A program made the position numbers and the translations under genes. A stretch of DNA of 64,000 nt from Tabrizicola piscis (GTDB lineage Bacteria > Pseudomonadota > Alphaproteobacteria > Rhodobacterales > Rhodobacteraceae), in the NCBI RefSeq assembly GCF_003940805.1, contig NZ_CP034328.1, positions 2,914,001 to 2,978,000 on the forward strand, in the 5' to 3' direction. Under the pieces are notes generated by a model. The model searched no databases and had not been told where the DNA came from. It saw nothing but the letters and a program-made list of their open reading frames with translations. Shown one piece after another: positions 53,452 through 61,736 of the stretch (the first letter of the stretch is position 1; each line of letters begins with the position of its first letter).

Positions 53452-53499
53452 GCGTTGGGCAGGTTATACGATGGTTCCTAGGGCTTTGGGCGGGCGGGT

Positions 53500-54486
53500 T
53501 CAACCAAGCCAGGCCGCTACGGCAAGAAACGGCACAGGGATCAGGCCCGCATCCCGGTTGGACCGGAACACGACAAGGCAGGACGTCGGGTCGTCCAGAT
53601 CCAGCTTCCGCATCTGCCACGCGATATGCCACCCCATCGCCCAGACGCCCGCCAGCGCCGTGACCAGCGCCAGCACCCGGCCTTCTTCGGCATGGGCAAC
53701 CACGACCGCAGCGCCCAAAAGCAGGATGGTTGCCGCGAAAAACCCCCAAAGCCAGCCCCGGCTCCTATCCCCGAACAGCCGCGCCGTGGACTTGACGCCG
53801 ATCAGCGCATCATCCTCGCGGTCCTGATGGGCATAGATCGTGTCGTAATACAGCGTCCACGCGATCCCGCCCGCGTACAGAAGCACAGCCGCCAGTGGCA
53901 CTTCACCCGCATGCGCCGCCCACAGAAGCAGGGCCCCCCAATTGAACGCCAGCCCCAGAAACACCTGCGGCCACCAGGTGAACCGCTTGGCAAAGGGATA
54001 GACCGCTACAAGCGCCAGCGAGGCGATCCCCAGCCCGACGGCCAGCCAGTTGTAGGTGAACAGAATCACCGCCGCGAGCGCTGCCTGCACCACCATCCAC
54101 CCCAGCGCCCCGCGCACAGTCACCTGCCCCGCAGGGATCGGCCGGCTCCGTGTCCGCGCCACGGCGGCGTCGATGTCGCGGTCGCTGATGTCGTTCCAGG
54201 TACAGCCCGCCCCGCGCATCAGGAACGCCCCCACCGCGCAACTGGCCACCAGCCACAGGTCCCACCGCGTGAACCCCGACACCCCGCCCGCCAGCGCAAT
54301 CGCCCAGAGGCACGGGATCAGCAAGAGCCACGTCCCGATCGGACGATCCGCCCGCGACAGCCGCAGATAGGGCCGCGCAGCCGCCGGAGCGTACAGATCC
54401 ACCCAGTTACCCCGCGGCGCATCCGCGACCGGTCCCGCAGGCCCCGCAATGGGGTCAGCCTCTGGCATTTCGGGCGGCAGGGACAT
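53500..54486 (-). CDS. ubiA: 4-hydroxybenzoate polyprenyltransferase
   Basis: The 328-residue membrane protein belongs to the UbiA prenyltransferase family. It has about eight membrane segments, LRLSRADRPIGTWLLLIPC, the first aspartate-rich motif GCTWNDISDRDID, and the second YYDTIYAHQDREDD. It attaches the polyprenyl tail to 4-hydroxybenzoate in ubiquinone synthesis. The start at 54486 is 12 bases from the rsmE start on the other strand; an in-frame ATG at 54525 would overlap rsmE and is less likely. Confidence 0.94.
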   Translation of the reverse strand: MSLPPEMPEADPIAGPAGPVADAPRGNWVDLYAPAAARPYLRLSRADRPIGTWLLLIPCLWAIALAGGVSGFTRWDLWLVASCAVGAFLMRGAGCTWNDISDRDIDAAVARTRSRPIPAGQVTVRGALGWMVVQAALAAVILFTYNWLAVGLGIASLALVAVYPFAKRFTWWPQVFLGLAFNWGALLLWAAHAGEVPLAAVLLYAGGIAWTLYYDTIYAHQDREDDALIGVKSTARLFGDRSRGWLWGFFAATILLLGAAVVVAHAEEGRVLALVTALAGVWAMGWHIAWQMRKLDLDDPTSCLVVFRSNRDAGLIPVPFLAVAAWLG

Positions 54487-54498
54487 AGGGTCACGCTC

Positions 54499-55221
54499 AT
54501 GTCGGATGCGAAGATCAGGCTTCATGTAGACCACCCGCTGGGCCACGGGCAAGCCGTGCCCCTGTCCGAGGCCCAGTCGCATTACCTGACCGGGGTCATG
54601 CGCCTTGCGCCCGGCGCGGCCATTCTGCTGTTCAACGGCCGCGACGGCGAATGGCGCGCCACCCTGACCACAGCCGGCAAACGCGGCGCCATCGCCACCT
54701 GCGACACGCAGACCCGCCCGCTGCACCTGCCGCCTGACCTCTGGCTCCTCTTTGCGCCGATCAAGAAGGCCCGCACCGATTTCATCGTGGAAAAGGCCGT
54801 CGAACTGGGCGCCCGCCGCATCCTGCCCGTCCAGACCCGCCACACCAACGCCGACCGCATCCGGCAAGACCGCCTGCAAGCCCATGCGATGGAGGCGGCC
54901 GAGCAATGCGGCGCCACCTACCTGCCGGAAGTGGCGGAACTGGTCGCGCTGGAAAAGCTCATGTCACAGTGGCCCGCAGACCGCCGCCTCTACTGGTGCG
55001 ACGAAACAACGCTGGACCAACCTGCGCGCCTGACGCCTGCCGAAGGCCCCGCCGCCATCCTGATCGGCCCCGAAGGTGGCTTCTCCGCAGATGAGGCCAA
55101 ACGCCTACGCGCCCTGCCCATTGTCACGCCCCTGTCCCTTGGCCCGCGCATCCTGCGCGCCGACACCGCCGCTGTCGCCGCCCTGACCCTGTGGCAAGCC
55201 TCCTGCGGTGACTGGACATGA
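54499..55221 (+). CDS. rsmE: 16S rRNA (uracil1498-N3)-methyltransferase
   Basis: The 240-residue protein is a SPOUT-class methyltransferase. It has an N-terminal PUA-like part (HYLTGVMRLAPGAAILLFNG), KKARTDFIVEKAVELGARRI, and the C-terminal knot motifs ILIGPEGGFSADE and LSLGPRILRADTAAVAAL for AdoMet binding. It methylates U1498 in 16S rRNA. The ATG at 54499 has a TAGGG ribosome site. Its stop codon overlaps the next gene (ATGA). Confidence 0.96.
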   Translation: MSDAKIRLHVDHPLGHGQAVPLSEAQSHYLTGVMRLAPGAAILLFNGRDGEWRATLTTAGKRGAIATCDTQTRPLHLPPDLWLLFAPIKKARTDFIVEKAVELGARRILPVQTRHTNADRIRQDRLQAHAMEAAEQCGATYLPEVAELVALEKLMSQWPADRRLYWCDETTLDQPARLTPAEGPAAILIGPEGGFSADEAKRLRALPIVTPLSLGPRILRADTAAVAALTLWQASCGDWT

Positions 55222-55766
55222 GCTTTCTGCGCCCTGAAGTCGCCGAGGGTCTCTACCGCTGGCGCGAGGCGCTGGCCGCGCTTGCCCTTGCCGCAGCGGG
55301 GCTCTGGGTGATGACTTGGGGCGGCTATGCCTACCCGGTCCTTGGCCTGATCCTGCTGGCAACCGGGATCGGCTGGGCCGTCCTGTCCACCCGCCGCCTG
55401 CGCTTTGCTCAGGCGGGCGAAGCGCCCGGCATCGTCCGGGTGACCGAAGCCCAGATCGCCTATCTTGGCCCCCGCACCGGCGGCTTTGTCGGCCTGCCCG
55501 ACCTTGCCGAAGTCCGCCTGCTGACCCTGCGCGGTCGCCGCATCTGGAAACTCCGCCCGACCGAGGGCGAGGCGCTGCACATCCCGGTCGAATCCGCCGG
55601 GGCCGAGGCGCTGTTTGACGCCTTCGCCACCCTGCCGGGCATGGACACCGCCGCCCTGGTCGCCGCCCTGTCGGCTGAAACCACCACCGACAGCCGCGTG
55701 GTCGCGCTGAATGCGGTTGACCGGCTGATCTGGGCGCGCAGTGGCGCAGGGGTCATTGTGCGGTGA
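55218..55766 (+). CDS. Membrane protein of unknown function
   Basis: The 182-residue protein has two hydrophobic segments (about residues 16-36 and 38-60) and a soluble C-terminal part with a repeated beta-rich pattern (LPDLAEVRLLTLRGRRIWKL). I do not recognise a family. It is translationally coupled to rsmE and probably sits in the inner membrane with its C terminus in the cytoplasm. It is followed by a 120-bp spacer before gshA. Confidence 0.7.
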   Translation: MSFLRPEVAEGLYRWREALAALALAAAGLWVMTWGGYAYPVLGLILLATGIGWAVLSTRRLRFAQAGEAPGIVRVTEAQIAYLGPRTGGFVGLPDLAEVRLLTLRGRRIWKLRPTEGEALHIPVESAGAEALFDAFATLPGMDTAALVAALSAETTTDSRVVALNAVDRLIWARSGAGVIVR

Positions 55767-55886
55767 TCGCCCCCTTCCGACCCCCGGCACACCCTGACGG
55801 GGCCTTGACTTGGGCCTGCGCAATTGACACCCATGGGCGCCCGGTCCCCACCGGTCCCCACGTCCTGAAAGTCCCGGAGCACGGCC

Positions 55887-57233
55887 ATGTCAATTCCTCA
55901 GTCCGGCGGTGGGCCGATCGAAAGCTTCGACCAGCTTGCCGCCTATATGGAGGCAGGCTCCAAACCCCGGGACCAATGGCTGATCGGCGCGGAACATGAA
56001 AAGTTCGGCTGGCTGACCGACACCCGCGCGCCCTTGCCCTATGCCGGTCCCCGCTCAATCTCCGCGCTGTTTGACGGGCTGGCCGCCCGCTATGGCTGGA
56101 CCCCGGTGCGGGAAGGCGACCATGTCATCGGCCTGACCCGCAACGGTGCGAATGTCAGCCTTGAACCGGGCGGGCAGTTCGAACTGTCCGGCGCGCCGCT
56201 GGCGTCCACGCTGGAGGTCGCGGCGGAACTGCAAAACCACCTCGACGAAGTGCGCTCCATCGCCGACCCGCTGGGCATCCGCTTCATGGGGATCGGTGCC
56301 GCGCCGGAATGGGGGCACGACCAGATGCCGGTCATGCCCAAGGGCCGCTACCGGCTGATGACCGATTACATGGGCCGCGTCGGCACCCATGGCACGCAGA
56401 TGATGTACCGCACCTCGACCGTGCAGGTGAACCTCGACTACGCGTCCGAAGCCGACATGGTCAAGAAACTGCGCGTGGCGCTGGCGCTGCAGCCCGTGGC
56501 AACGGCGCTTTTTGCCAGCAGCCCCTTCTTCGACGGCAAGCCGAATGGCCACAAAAGCTGGCGCAGCCGCATCTGGCGCGGGCTGGACAACAGCCGCACG
56601 GGCATGCTGCCCTTTGCCTTCGAAGACGGCATGGGCTTTCAGGCTTATGTCGATTGGGTCCTCGATGTGCCAATGTATTTCGTCTACCGCGACGGGAAAT
56701 ACATCAACGCGCTGGGCCAAAGCTTCCGCGATTTCCTGAAGGGTCAATTGCCAGCGCTGCCCGGCGAAAAGCCCACCCTGTCCGATTGGGCGGACCATAT
56801 GACCACGGTCTTCCCCGAAGCGCGGGTGAAGAAATACATCGAAATGCGCGGGGCCGATTGCGGTGATCAGGCCCATATCGCGGCGCTTCCCGCCTTCTGG
56901 GTCGGCCTGATGTATGACCAGACAGCACTCGATGCCGCCTGGGATCTGGTCAAGGGCCTTGATGCGGACACGCGCGAAGGGCTGCGGGTTGCAGCCTCCG
57001 TCTCGGCCCTGCAGGGCGAAGCCGGCTCGGTCAAGCTGATCGACCTCGCCCGCGCCGCCGTCGGCCTCAGCCACGCCGGTCTTGCAGCGCGTGGCCTCGG
57101 GGAAGAGGCGCAGCTTCAACCGCTTGTCGAAAGCCTGAAGACCGGACAGGTGCAGGCCGACCGCTGGCTTGCGCTTTACCAAGGCGCGTGGGGCCAAAGC
57201 CTCGCCCCGCTTTACGACGCGGCATCGCTCTGA
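55887..57233 (+). CDS. gshA: Glutamate-cysteine ligase
   Basis: The 448-residue protein matches the GCS2 (plant/alphaproteobacterial) class of glutamate-cysteine ligase. It has IGAEHEKFGW, SLEPGGQFELSG, GHDQMPVMPKGRY, and MYRTSTVQVNLDY, all characteristic. It makes gamma-glutamylcysteine, the first step to glutathione. The ATG at 55887 has CGGAG 8 bases upstream. It stands alone, convergent with plsY. Confidence 0.96.
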   Translation: MSIPQSGGGPIESFDQLAAYMEAGSKPRDQWLIGAEHEKFGWLTDTRAPLPYAGPRSISALFDGLAARYGWTPVREGDHVIGLTRNGANVSLEPGGQFELSGAPLASTLEVAAELQNHLDEVRSIADPLGIRFMGIGAAPEWGHDQMPVMPKGRYRLMTDYMGRVGTHGTQMMYRTSTVQVNLDYASEADMVKKLRVALALQPVATALFASSPFFDGKPNGHKSWRSRIWRGLDNSRTGMLPFAFEDGMGFQAYVDWVLDVPMYFVYRDGKYINALGQSFRDFLKGQLPALPGEKPTLSDWADHMTTVFPEARVKKYIEMRGADCGDQAHIAALPAFWVGLMYDQTALDAAWDLVKGLDADTREGLRVAASVSALQGEAGSVKLIDLARAAVGLSHAGLAARGLGEEAQLQPLVESLKTGQVQADRWLALYQGAWGQSLAPLYDAASL

Positions 57234-57268
57234 CCGACAGGCACAACCCTCTCTAGCCTGATCCCGTC

Positions 57269-57320
57269 TTTCCTTTCTGCAAAATATCCCACGGGGGTGC
57301 GGGGGTGTGAAACCCCCGCT
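57269..57320 (-). repeat. GGGATATTT-family repeat (copy B)
   Basis: On the minus strand this reads GCGGGGGTTTCACACCCCCG, CACCCCCGTGGGATATTTT, then GCAGAAAGGAAAG. It differs from the copy at 37684 at few positions. It lies 3' of plsY on the same strand and convergent with gshA. Confidence 0.8.
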
Positions 57321-57328
57321 GCCGAGAC

Positions 57329-57355
57329 CCATGCGCGCCCTTCGCGCGCATGGGG
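57329..57355. repeat. 11-bp hairpin in the gshA-plsY spacer
   Basis: CCCATGCGCGC (57329-57339) is perfectly inverted at 57345-57355 around a 5-base loop. It is next to copy B of the GGGATATTT repeat. No T tract follows on either strand. It may still act as a bidirectional transcript end between the convergent genes. Confidence 0.6.
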
Positions 57356-57435
57356 CGAGACAAAAGGCTTGCAGTCGCGCTTGCGCGGCTGCGCAATGAT
57401 CTTCGGTCTGTGGCTGGCGGCAGGATGGCTTATCG

Positions 57436-57450
57436 TTAACCGCCGGTTAA
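57436..57450. promoter_or_regulatory. CtrA-like motif TTAA-N7-TTAA
   Basis: TTAACCGCCGGTTAA is a perfect palindrome matching the CtrA cell-cycle regulator consensus TTAA-N7-TTAA. It lies between the 3' ends of two convergent genes, where no start is known, so its function is doubtful. Confidence 0.35.
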
Positions 57451-57508
57451 TACCCGCAGGCAAGCCATTGAATTTGCGTGCGGTCACCACTGTCCCTGCC
57501 CGGGACAC

Positions 57509-58150
57509 TCATGCACCCGCGTCTGTCACTCCGGCCTCTGTCGTCCCCTTCCGGCCGATCTTCGGCTCGGTCCCCGCCTTGATCCGCCGCAGGTTCGCGG
57601 CGTGGCGGATGTAGACAAGGATCGTCAGGATGACGACCAGAAACAGCATCCGGCCCTCCCCGAAAAAGAACAGCCATCCCGACACACTCGCAGCCGACAT
57701 CAGCGCCGCGACCGATGATGTCCGGGTGATCGCCGCGACCACCGCCCAGGTCGCGCAGGCCGCAAGCCCCACCGGCCAGGCCAGCGCGATCAGCGTCCCA
57801 AGAAAGGTCGCCACCCCCTTGCCGCCCTTGAAGCCCAGCCAGACCGGGAACAGATGCCCCAGAAACGCCGCCAACCCGGCAACCTGCGCCGCATCCTCGG
57901 CCAGCAGCGCCCGCGCGACCAGCACCGCGATCCCGCCCTTGGCCGCGTCAAGGACCAGCGTGGCAAGGGCAGCGCCCTTGTTCCCGGTCCGCAGGACATT
58001 CGTGGCACCAATGTTTCCCGAGCCGATCCTGCGCAGGTCCCCAAGCCCAAGGGCCCGGGTGATCACGATGCCGAAGGGGATCGACCCCAGAAGGTAGGCC
58101 AGGACCGCCGTCAGGATCAGCAAGGACTGGTCAGTGGTGATTTCCGGCAT
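57509..58150 (-). CDS. plsY: Glycerol-3-phosphate acyltransferase
   Basis: The 213-residue membrane protein matches PlsY. It has LLGSIPFGIVITRALG, the glycine-serine motif IGSGNIGATNVLRTG, GHLFPVWLGFKGGKGVATFLG, and about five membrane segments. It uses acyl-phosphate to acylate glycerol-3-phosphate. It begins 2 bases after the pyrC-like gene stop and is the last gene of the pyrB operon. Confidence 0.96.
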   Translation of the reverse strand: MPEITTDQSLLILTAVLAYLLGSIPFGIVITRALGLGDLRRIGSGNIGATNVLRTGNKGAALATLVLDAAKGGIAVLVARALLAEDAAQVAGLAAFLGHLFPVWLGFKGGKGVATFLGTLIALAWPVGLAACATWAVVAAITRTSSVAALMSAASVSGWLFFFGEGRMLFLVVILTILVYIRHAANLRRIKAGTEPKIGRKGTTEAGVTDAGA

Positions 58151-58152
58151 GG

Positions 58153-59424
58153 CTATTCTTCCGCAGCAAAGACCTGCGTCCCGCCGACGAAGGTTGCCAG
58201 CACCTTACCCTCCATCCGCGCGCCGTCAAACGGGGTGTTCTTCGACTTGGACCGCAGCTTGAAGCGGTCCATCAGGAACGGAGCGTCAGGGTCAAACAGG
58301 ACAAGGTCGGCAGGCGCGCCGGGGGTCAGGCGACCCTGCGGCAGGCCAAGGCGGGTGGCGGGGTTCAGGGCCATGGCGCGAAACAGGGCGGCAAGGCTCA
58401 GGTGGCCTGCGTGGTACAGCCGCATGGCGGCGGGGAGGAAGGTTTCAAGGGCCACGGCACCCGCCGCCGCCTCTTCGAACGGCAGGCGCTTGGATTCTTC
58501 ATCCGCGGGCGTATGCATCGAGCTGATGATGTCGATCGACCCATCCGCCACGGCAGCGACGATGGCCAGCCGGTCCACCTCGGACCGCAGGGGGGGCGTG
58601 AACTTGAAGAAGGTCCGGTAGTCGCCCACGTCAAATTCATTCAGCGTCAGGTGGTGGATCGACGTGCCGGCCGTGACATCCAGCCCCGCCGCCTTGGCGC
58701 GGGCAAGGGCGGGCAGGGCACGCGCCGTGGTGATCTGGTCGGCGTGGTACGCGACGCCGGTCATTTCGACCAAGGCCAGATCCCGCTCCAGTCCCATCCT
58801 TTCGGCCATCGGCGACACGGCCGGAATACCCTTCAGCGAGGCGAACTTGCCCGACGTGGCCGAGGCCCCCGCCGACAGGCCGGGGTCCTGAGGGTGGCAG
58901 ACGACCAATGCCCCAAGCGAGCGGGCATAGCTCATCGCGCGAGTCATCGCCTTGGCTTCCGTGGAAACGCGGGTGGCGTCGGTAAAGGCGATGGCGCCTG
59001 CGTCGCGCAGAAAGCCGATCTCGGTCATTTCGCGCCCGTCGCGGCCCTTGGTCAGGGCGGCCATGTGGCGGATGCGAACCGGGCTTTCCGCCGCGCGGCG
59101 GGTGACGAATTCCAGCACCTCGGGCGTGTCGATCGCGGGCAGCGTATCGGGGCGCGCGATAAGGGTGGTCACCCCGCCGGCCGCCGCCGCAAGCCCCGCA
59201 GAGCGAAAGCTTTCGCGGTGTCGCTCACCCGGCTCACCTATCTTGACGCCGATGTCCACGATGCCCGGGGCAAGGCACTTGCCGCCGCAGTCGATGACCT
59301 TGGCCCCTTTCGGTGCGGTGCCATCGCGCGCCACGATCAGCCCGTTCTTCACGGTCAGGCTGCCAAGGTCTTCGGTCCCGCCCTCGGGGTCGATGAGGCG
59401 GGCGTTGGTAAAGTGCAGGATCAT
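58153..59424 (-). CDS. Dihydroorotase-like protein lacking catalytic metal ligands (PyrC')
   Basis: The 423-residue protein has the dihydroorotase amidohydrolase fold. The metal motif DxHxHLREPG is here DIGVKIGEPGERH, and the catalytic D-H-APH region is here ISSMHTPADEESK. The zinc ligands and catalytic aspartate are therefore missing. Such inactive dihydroorotases (PyrC' or pDHO, known from Pseudomonas) are structural partners of aspartate carbamoyltransferase. pyrB, encoded three genes upstream in the same operon, supports that role; a separate active dihydroorotase should be encoded elsewhere. The start overlaps the preceding stop (ATGA). Confidence 0.9.
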   Translation of the reverse strand: MILHFTNARLIDPEGGTEDLGSLTVKNGLIVARDGTAPKGAKVIDCGGKCLAPGIVDIGVKIGEPGERHRESFRSAGLAAAAGGVTTLIARPDTLPAIDTPEVLEFVTRRAAESPVRIRHMAALTKGRDGREMTEIGFLRDAGAIAFTDATRVSTEAKAMTRAMSYARSLGALVVCHPQDPGLSAGASATSGKFASLKGIPAVSPMAERMGLERDLALVEMTGVAYHADQITTARALPALARAKAAGLDVTAGTSIHHLTLNEFDVGDYRTFFKFTPPLRSEVDRLAIVAAVADGSIDIISSMHTPADEESKRLPFEEAAAGAVALETFLPAAMRLYHAGHLSLAALFRAMALNPATRLGLPQGRLTPGAPADLVLFDPDAPFLMDRFKLRSKSKNTPFDGARMEGKVLATFVGGTQVFAAEE

Positions 59425-59975
59425 TCGGTGCCCATCTGGATGCTGCGGATCAGCCGATAGACGCTGTCCCCGTCGGCGATATGTTCAAAGCCTATGCGTG
59501 TCGTGCTGCGGTCGCCATCCGAATCCTTCTCGTCCCTTGCATGAAACCAGACAGAATCGGCAGACTGGCCCTTTTCAAGGCCGATGCTGCTGGCTGGCAG
59601 GATCGGGTAGCTTTCGATGGTCTGGGTCCACCAGGACTTGGCGACATAGGCGCAGCGGGTGCTGAGCGCATAGCGGATGCGGCGGTGGGACTGGGCGGCG
59701 ACGTACCACTGGCCGAAGACGAGGAACACCCCAACCCCGACGAAGGGCAGCGAAAACAGGGTCAGGAACAGCCCCAACCCCTTTTCCGTCAGGGTTTGGC
59801 CGCCAAAGACCGCGACAAGCCCGGCGATGCAAAGCCCGCCGCCGATCACAAGGAAGGGCAGCCCGAACAGCGCCATGCCGATGATCTTGGCGCGACCCCG
59901 CACCCCCGGCAGTGGCGCGCCTTCCCAAAGCAGTTTTTCCCCCGGCTGGAAACAATCTTCCCATGCCTTAGCCAT
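59421..59975 (-). CDS. Membrane protein of unknown function in the pyrB-pyrC' operon
   Basis: The 184-residue protein has two strong hydrophobic segments (about 33-57 and 66-90), with a soluble C-terminal part rich in beta-prone residues (YPILPASSIGLEKG). It begins AKAWEDCFQPGEKLLWEG, which resembles the start of bacterial PH-like membrane proteins. No named family can be fixed. It overlaps the preceding PH-like gene by 8 bases and pyrC' by 4. The close coupling suggests that it is made with the pyrimidine enzymes. Confidence 0.7.
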   Translation of the reverse strand: MAKAWEDCFQPGEKLLWEGAPLPGVRGRAKIIGMALFGLPFLVIGGGLCIAGLVAVFGGQTLTEKGLGLFLTLFSLPFVGVGVFLVFGQWYVAAQSHRRIRYALSTRCAYVAKSWWTQTIESYPILPASSIGLEKGQSADSVWFHARDEKDSDGDRSTTRIGFEHIADGDSVYRLIRSIQMGTE

Positions 59976-60426
59976 GACCGGCCCTCTGACCGGCCAGTTG
60001 CAGTCTGGTGGCAACGGCAGCGGGGTCTGACTGATACTTGATCAGGTGCCTGTCGCCCAGTGTCGTCGTGACCTGCACCGCGCCAAGGAAGGGGCGGGCG
60101 GTGCCAAGCTGGGTCAAGGGCACCACCCGTCCGGCCGGGCCAAGCAGACGGCGATTGGTCAGGCGCCAGACCTCGGCCAGCGCTTCGGAGGCGACATAGG
60201 CCGCCCTGACGCCAATGGCGAGGACAGCCGCCACCGGGCCGACCACGGGATAGGGGTTGCCCTGCCAGAGCAGGATCAGCCCGGCAAAGATGCCAAGGAT
60301 GACCGCCATCACCAGATGCGCCCGCCAATAGGCGGTGCGGTCGGGGCGGAACTCTTGCACGACTTTCTCACCCTCCAGCAGGGGGGCGGCGTGGCCCATC
60401 ACGCTGTCAGGTTCGATGCGGGCCAT
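59968..60426 (-). CDS. PH-like-domain membrane protein
   Basis: The 152-residue protein has two hydrophobic segments (about 35-70) after GEKVVQEFRPDRTAYW, then VWRLTNRRLLGPAGRVVPL, a pattern found in bacterial PH-like (YdbT/DUF304) domains. The molecular role is unknown. Its ATG overlaps the stop codon of the preceding 37-codon gene by one base. The next gene product has a similar plan, and the two could form a pair. Confidence 0.7.
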   Translation of the reverse strand: MARIEPDSVMGHAAPLLEGEKVVQEFRPDRTAYWRAHLVMAVILGIFAGLILLWQGNPYPVVGPVAAVLAIGVRAAYVASEALAEVWRLTNRRLLGPAGRVVPLTQLGTARPFLGAVQVTTTLGDRHLIKYQSDPAAVATRLQLAGQRAGHG

Positions 60427-60539
60427 CAGGCGATCCAGATGATGACGGTGGTGAAGACGGCGAGGAAGAGCAAGACAACGGTCGCCACCATGCCGCCGAT
60501 GCGGGCGTCGGATTTCGGGGGTTTGCGGTCTTGGGTCAT
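60426..60539 (-). CDS. 37-residue single-span membrane protein
   Basis: A short frame reads MTQDRKPPKSDARIGG and then a single hydrophobic segment (about residues 17-37) ending VIIWIA. AAGGAAG lies 7 bases before the ATG, a strong ribosome site, and the stop codon overlaps the next ATG (TGATG). Codon use is like that of the neighbours. It is short enough to be missed in routine annotation. It may be a regulatory or scaffold subunit of the membrane proteins encoded after it. Confidence 0.75.
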   Translation of the reverse strand: MTQDRKPPKSDARIGGMVATVVLLFLAVFTTVIIWIA

Positions 60540-60549
60540 CGTGATCTTC

Positions 60550-60626
60550 CTTCCGCGCGCTCATCGTCGCATTTCATGCGCTCTTCGCCGGGGTGCAGTC
60601 CGACGAGGGTCAAAGACCCCGAGGAG
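60550..60626 (+). repeat. CTCCTCG/CGAGGAG repeat, diverged copy X3
   Basis: GCGCTCATCGTCGCATTTC and TGCGCTCTTCGCCGGGG align with copy X2 (49205-49282), and CCGACGAGGG follows. The second half is poorly conserved. It is located just after the pyrB stop codon (60640, minus strand). Confidence 0.45.
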
Positions 60627-60639
60627 GTGGGCGAAAGGG

Positions 60640-61602
60640 TCACGCCATCATCCCCACGATCTTCCGGCCACGCTCGGCCCGCAGGTTGCGCGCCAGCAGG
60701 TCCATGCAGGCCATCCTGACCGCAACCCCCATTTCCACCTGTTCCTGAATGACGCTGCGGTTGATGTCATCGGCAAGCTCGCCGTCGATTTCCACGCCCC
60801 GGTTCATCGGGCCGGGGTGCATCACGATGGCATCCGGCGCGGCAAAGGCCAGTTTCTCGGCGTCCAGACCGTAGCGGTGGTAATATTCGCGTTCCGAGGG
60901 GATGAAGCCGCCGTCCATCCGTTCCTTCTGCAGCCGCAGCATCATCACCACGTCAGCGCCCTTCAGCCCTTCGCGCATGTCGTCGAACAGCTCGCAGCCA
61001 AAGTCTTCGACGCCTGATGGCATCAGCGTCGGCGGCGCGATCAGGCGCAGGCGGTTTTCCATCTTGCCCAGAAGGATCAGGTTGGACCGCGCCACGCGGG
61101 AATGGGCGATGTCGCCGCAAATCGCGACGGTCAGGCGCTGGAGCCGGCCCTTGGCGCGGCGGATCGTCAGCGCGTCGAGCAGCGCCTGCGTGGGGTGTTC
61201 ATGCCGCCCGTCGCCCGCGTTCAGGACGGCGCAATCCACCTTTTGCGCCAAAAGGTTCACCGCGCCCGACGACCCGTGGCGCACCACCAGCAGATCGGGG
61301 TGCATCGCGTTCAGCGTCATCGCGGTGTCCATCAGGGTTTCGCCCTTCTTCACCGAAGAATTGGCGACCGACATGTTCATCACATCCGCCCCGAGGCGTT
61401 TCCCCGCCAGTTCAAAGCTGGATTGGGTTCGGGTGGAGGCCTCAAAGAAGAGGTTGATCTGCGTCATCCCCGCCAGCGTGTCGGACTGTTTGACCGTTCG
61501 GCGGTTCAGGTCGACATAGCGTTCAGCCAGATCAAGGACCGTCGTGATCTCCAGCGGGGCAAGCTGTTCGATCCCCAGAAGGTGGCGGGCGCGGAAGGCC
61601 AT
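60640..61602 (-). CDS. pyrB: Aspartate carbamoyltransferase catalytic subunit
   Basis: The 320-residue protein matches PyrB. Carbamoyl-phosphate binding STRTQSSFE and the later [12 protein letters not shown], aspartate-site [10 protein letters not shown] and the C-terminal [12 protein letters not shown] are visible. It forms carbamoyl-aspartate in pyrimidine synthesis. No pyrI regulatory subunit is nearby, consistent with a PyrB/PyrC' type complex. The ATG at 61602 has AGGGA upstream. Confidence 0.97.
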   Translation of the reverse strand: MAFRARHLLGIEQLAPLEITTVLDLAERYVDLNRRTVKQSDTLAGMTQINLFFEASTRTQSSFELAGKRLGADVMNMSVANSSVKKGETLMDTAMTLNAMHPDLLVVRHGSSGAVNLLAQKVDCAVLNAGDGRHEHPTQALLDALTIRRAKGRLQRLTVAICGDIAHSRVARSNLILLGKMENRLRLIAPPTLMPSGVEDFGCELFDDMREGLKGADVVMMLRLQKERMDGGFIPSEREYYHRYGLDAEKLAFAAPDAIVMHPGPMNRGVEIDGELADDINRSVIQEQVEMGVAVRMACMDLLARNLRAERGRKIVGMMA

Positions 61603-61736
61603 GGGCGGTATCCCTTCGATTTCACCCTCTATGGCAAACCGGGGGATGCGGGGCAAGCGTCAGGGTGAAGCGGGGCTGGCCGCGGCTGCCCGATAGGTTC
61701 TGGCCCCCGGCCCGTCCAGCGCCTAGTCTTGCCGGT

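Noticed and set aside
55841-55860. Two tandem copies of CCGGTCCCCA before gshA
   Set aside because: Two short units in GC-rich DNA are not beyond chance, and no start or operator is linked to them.
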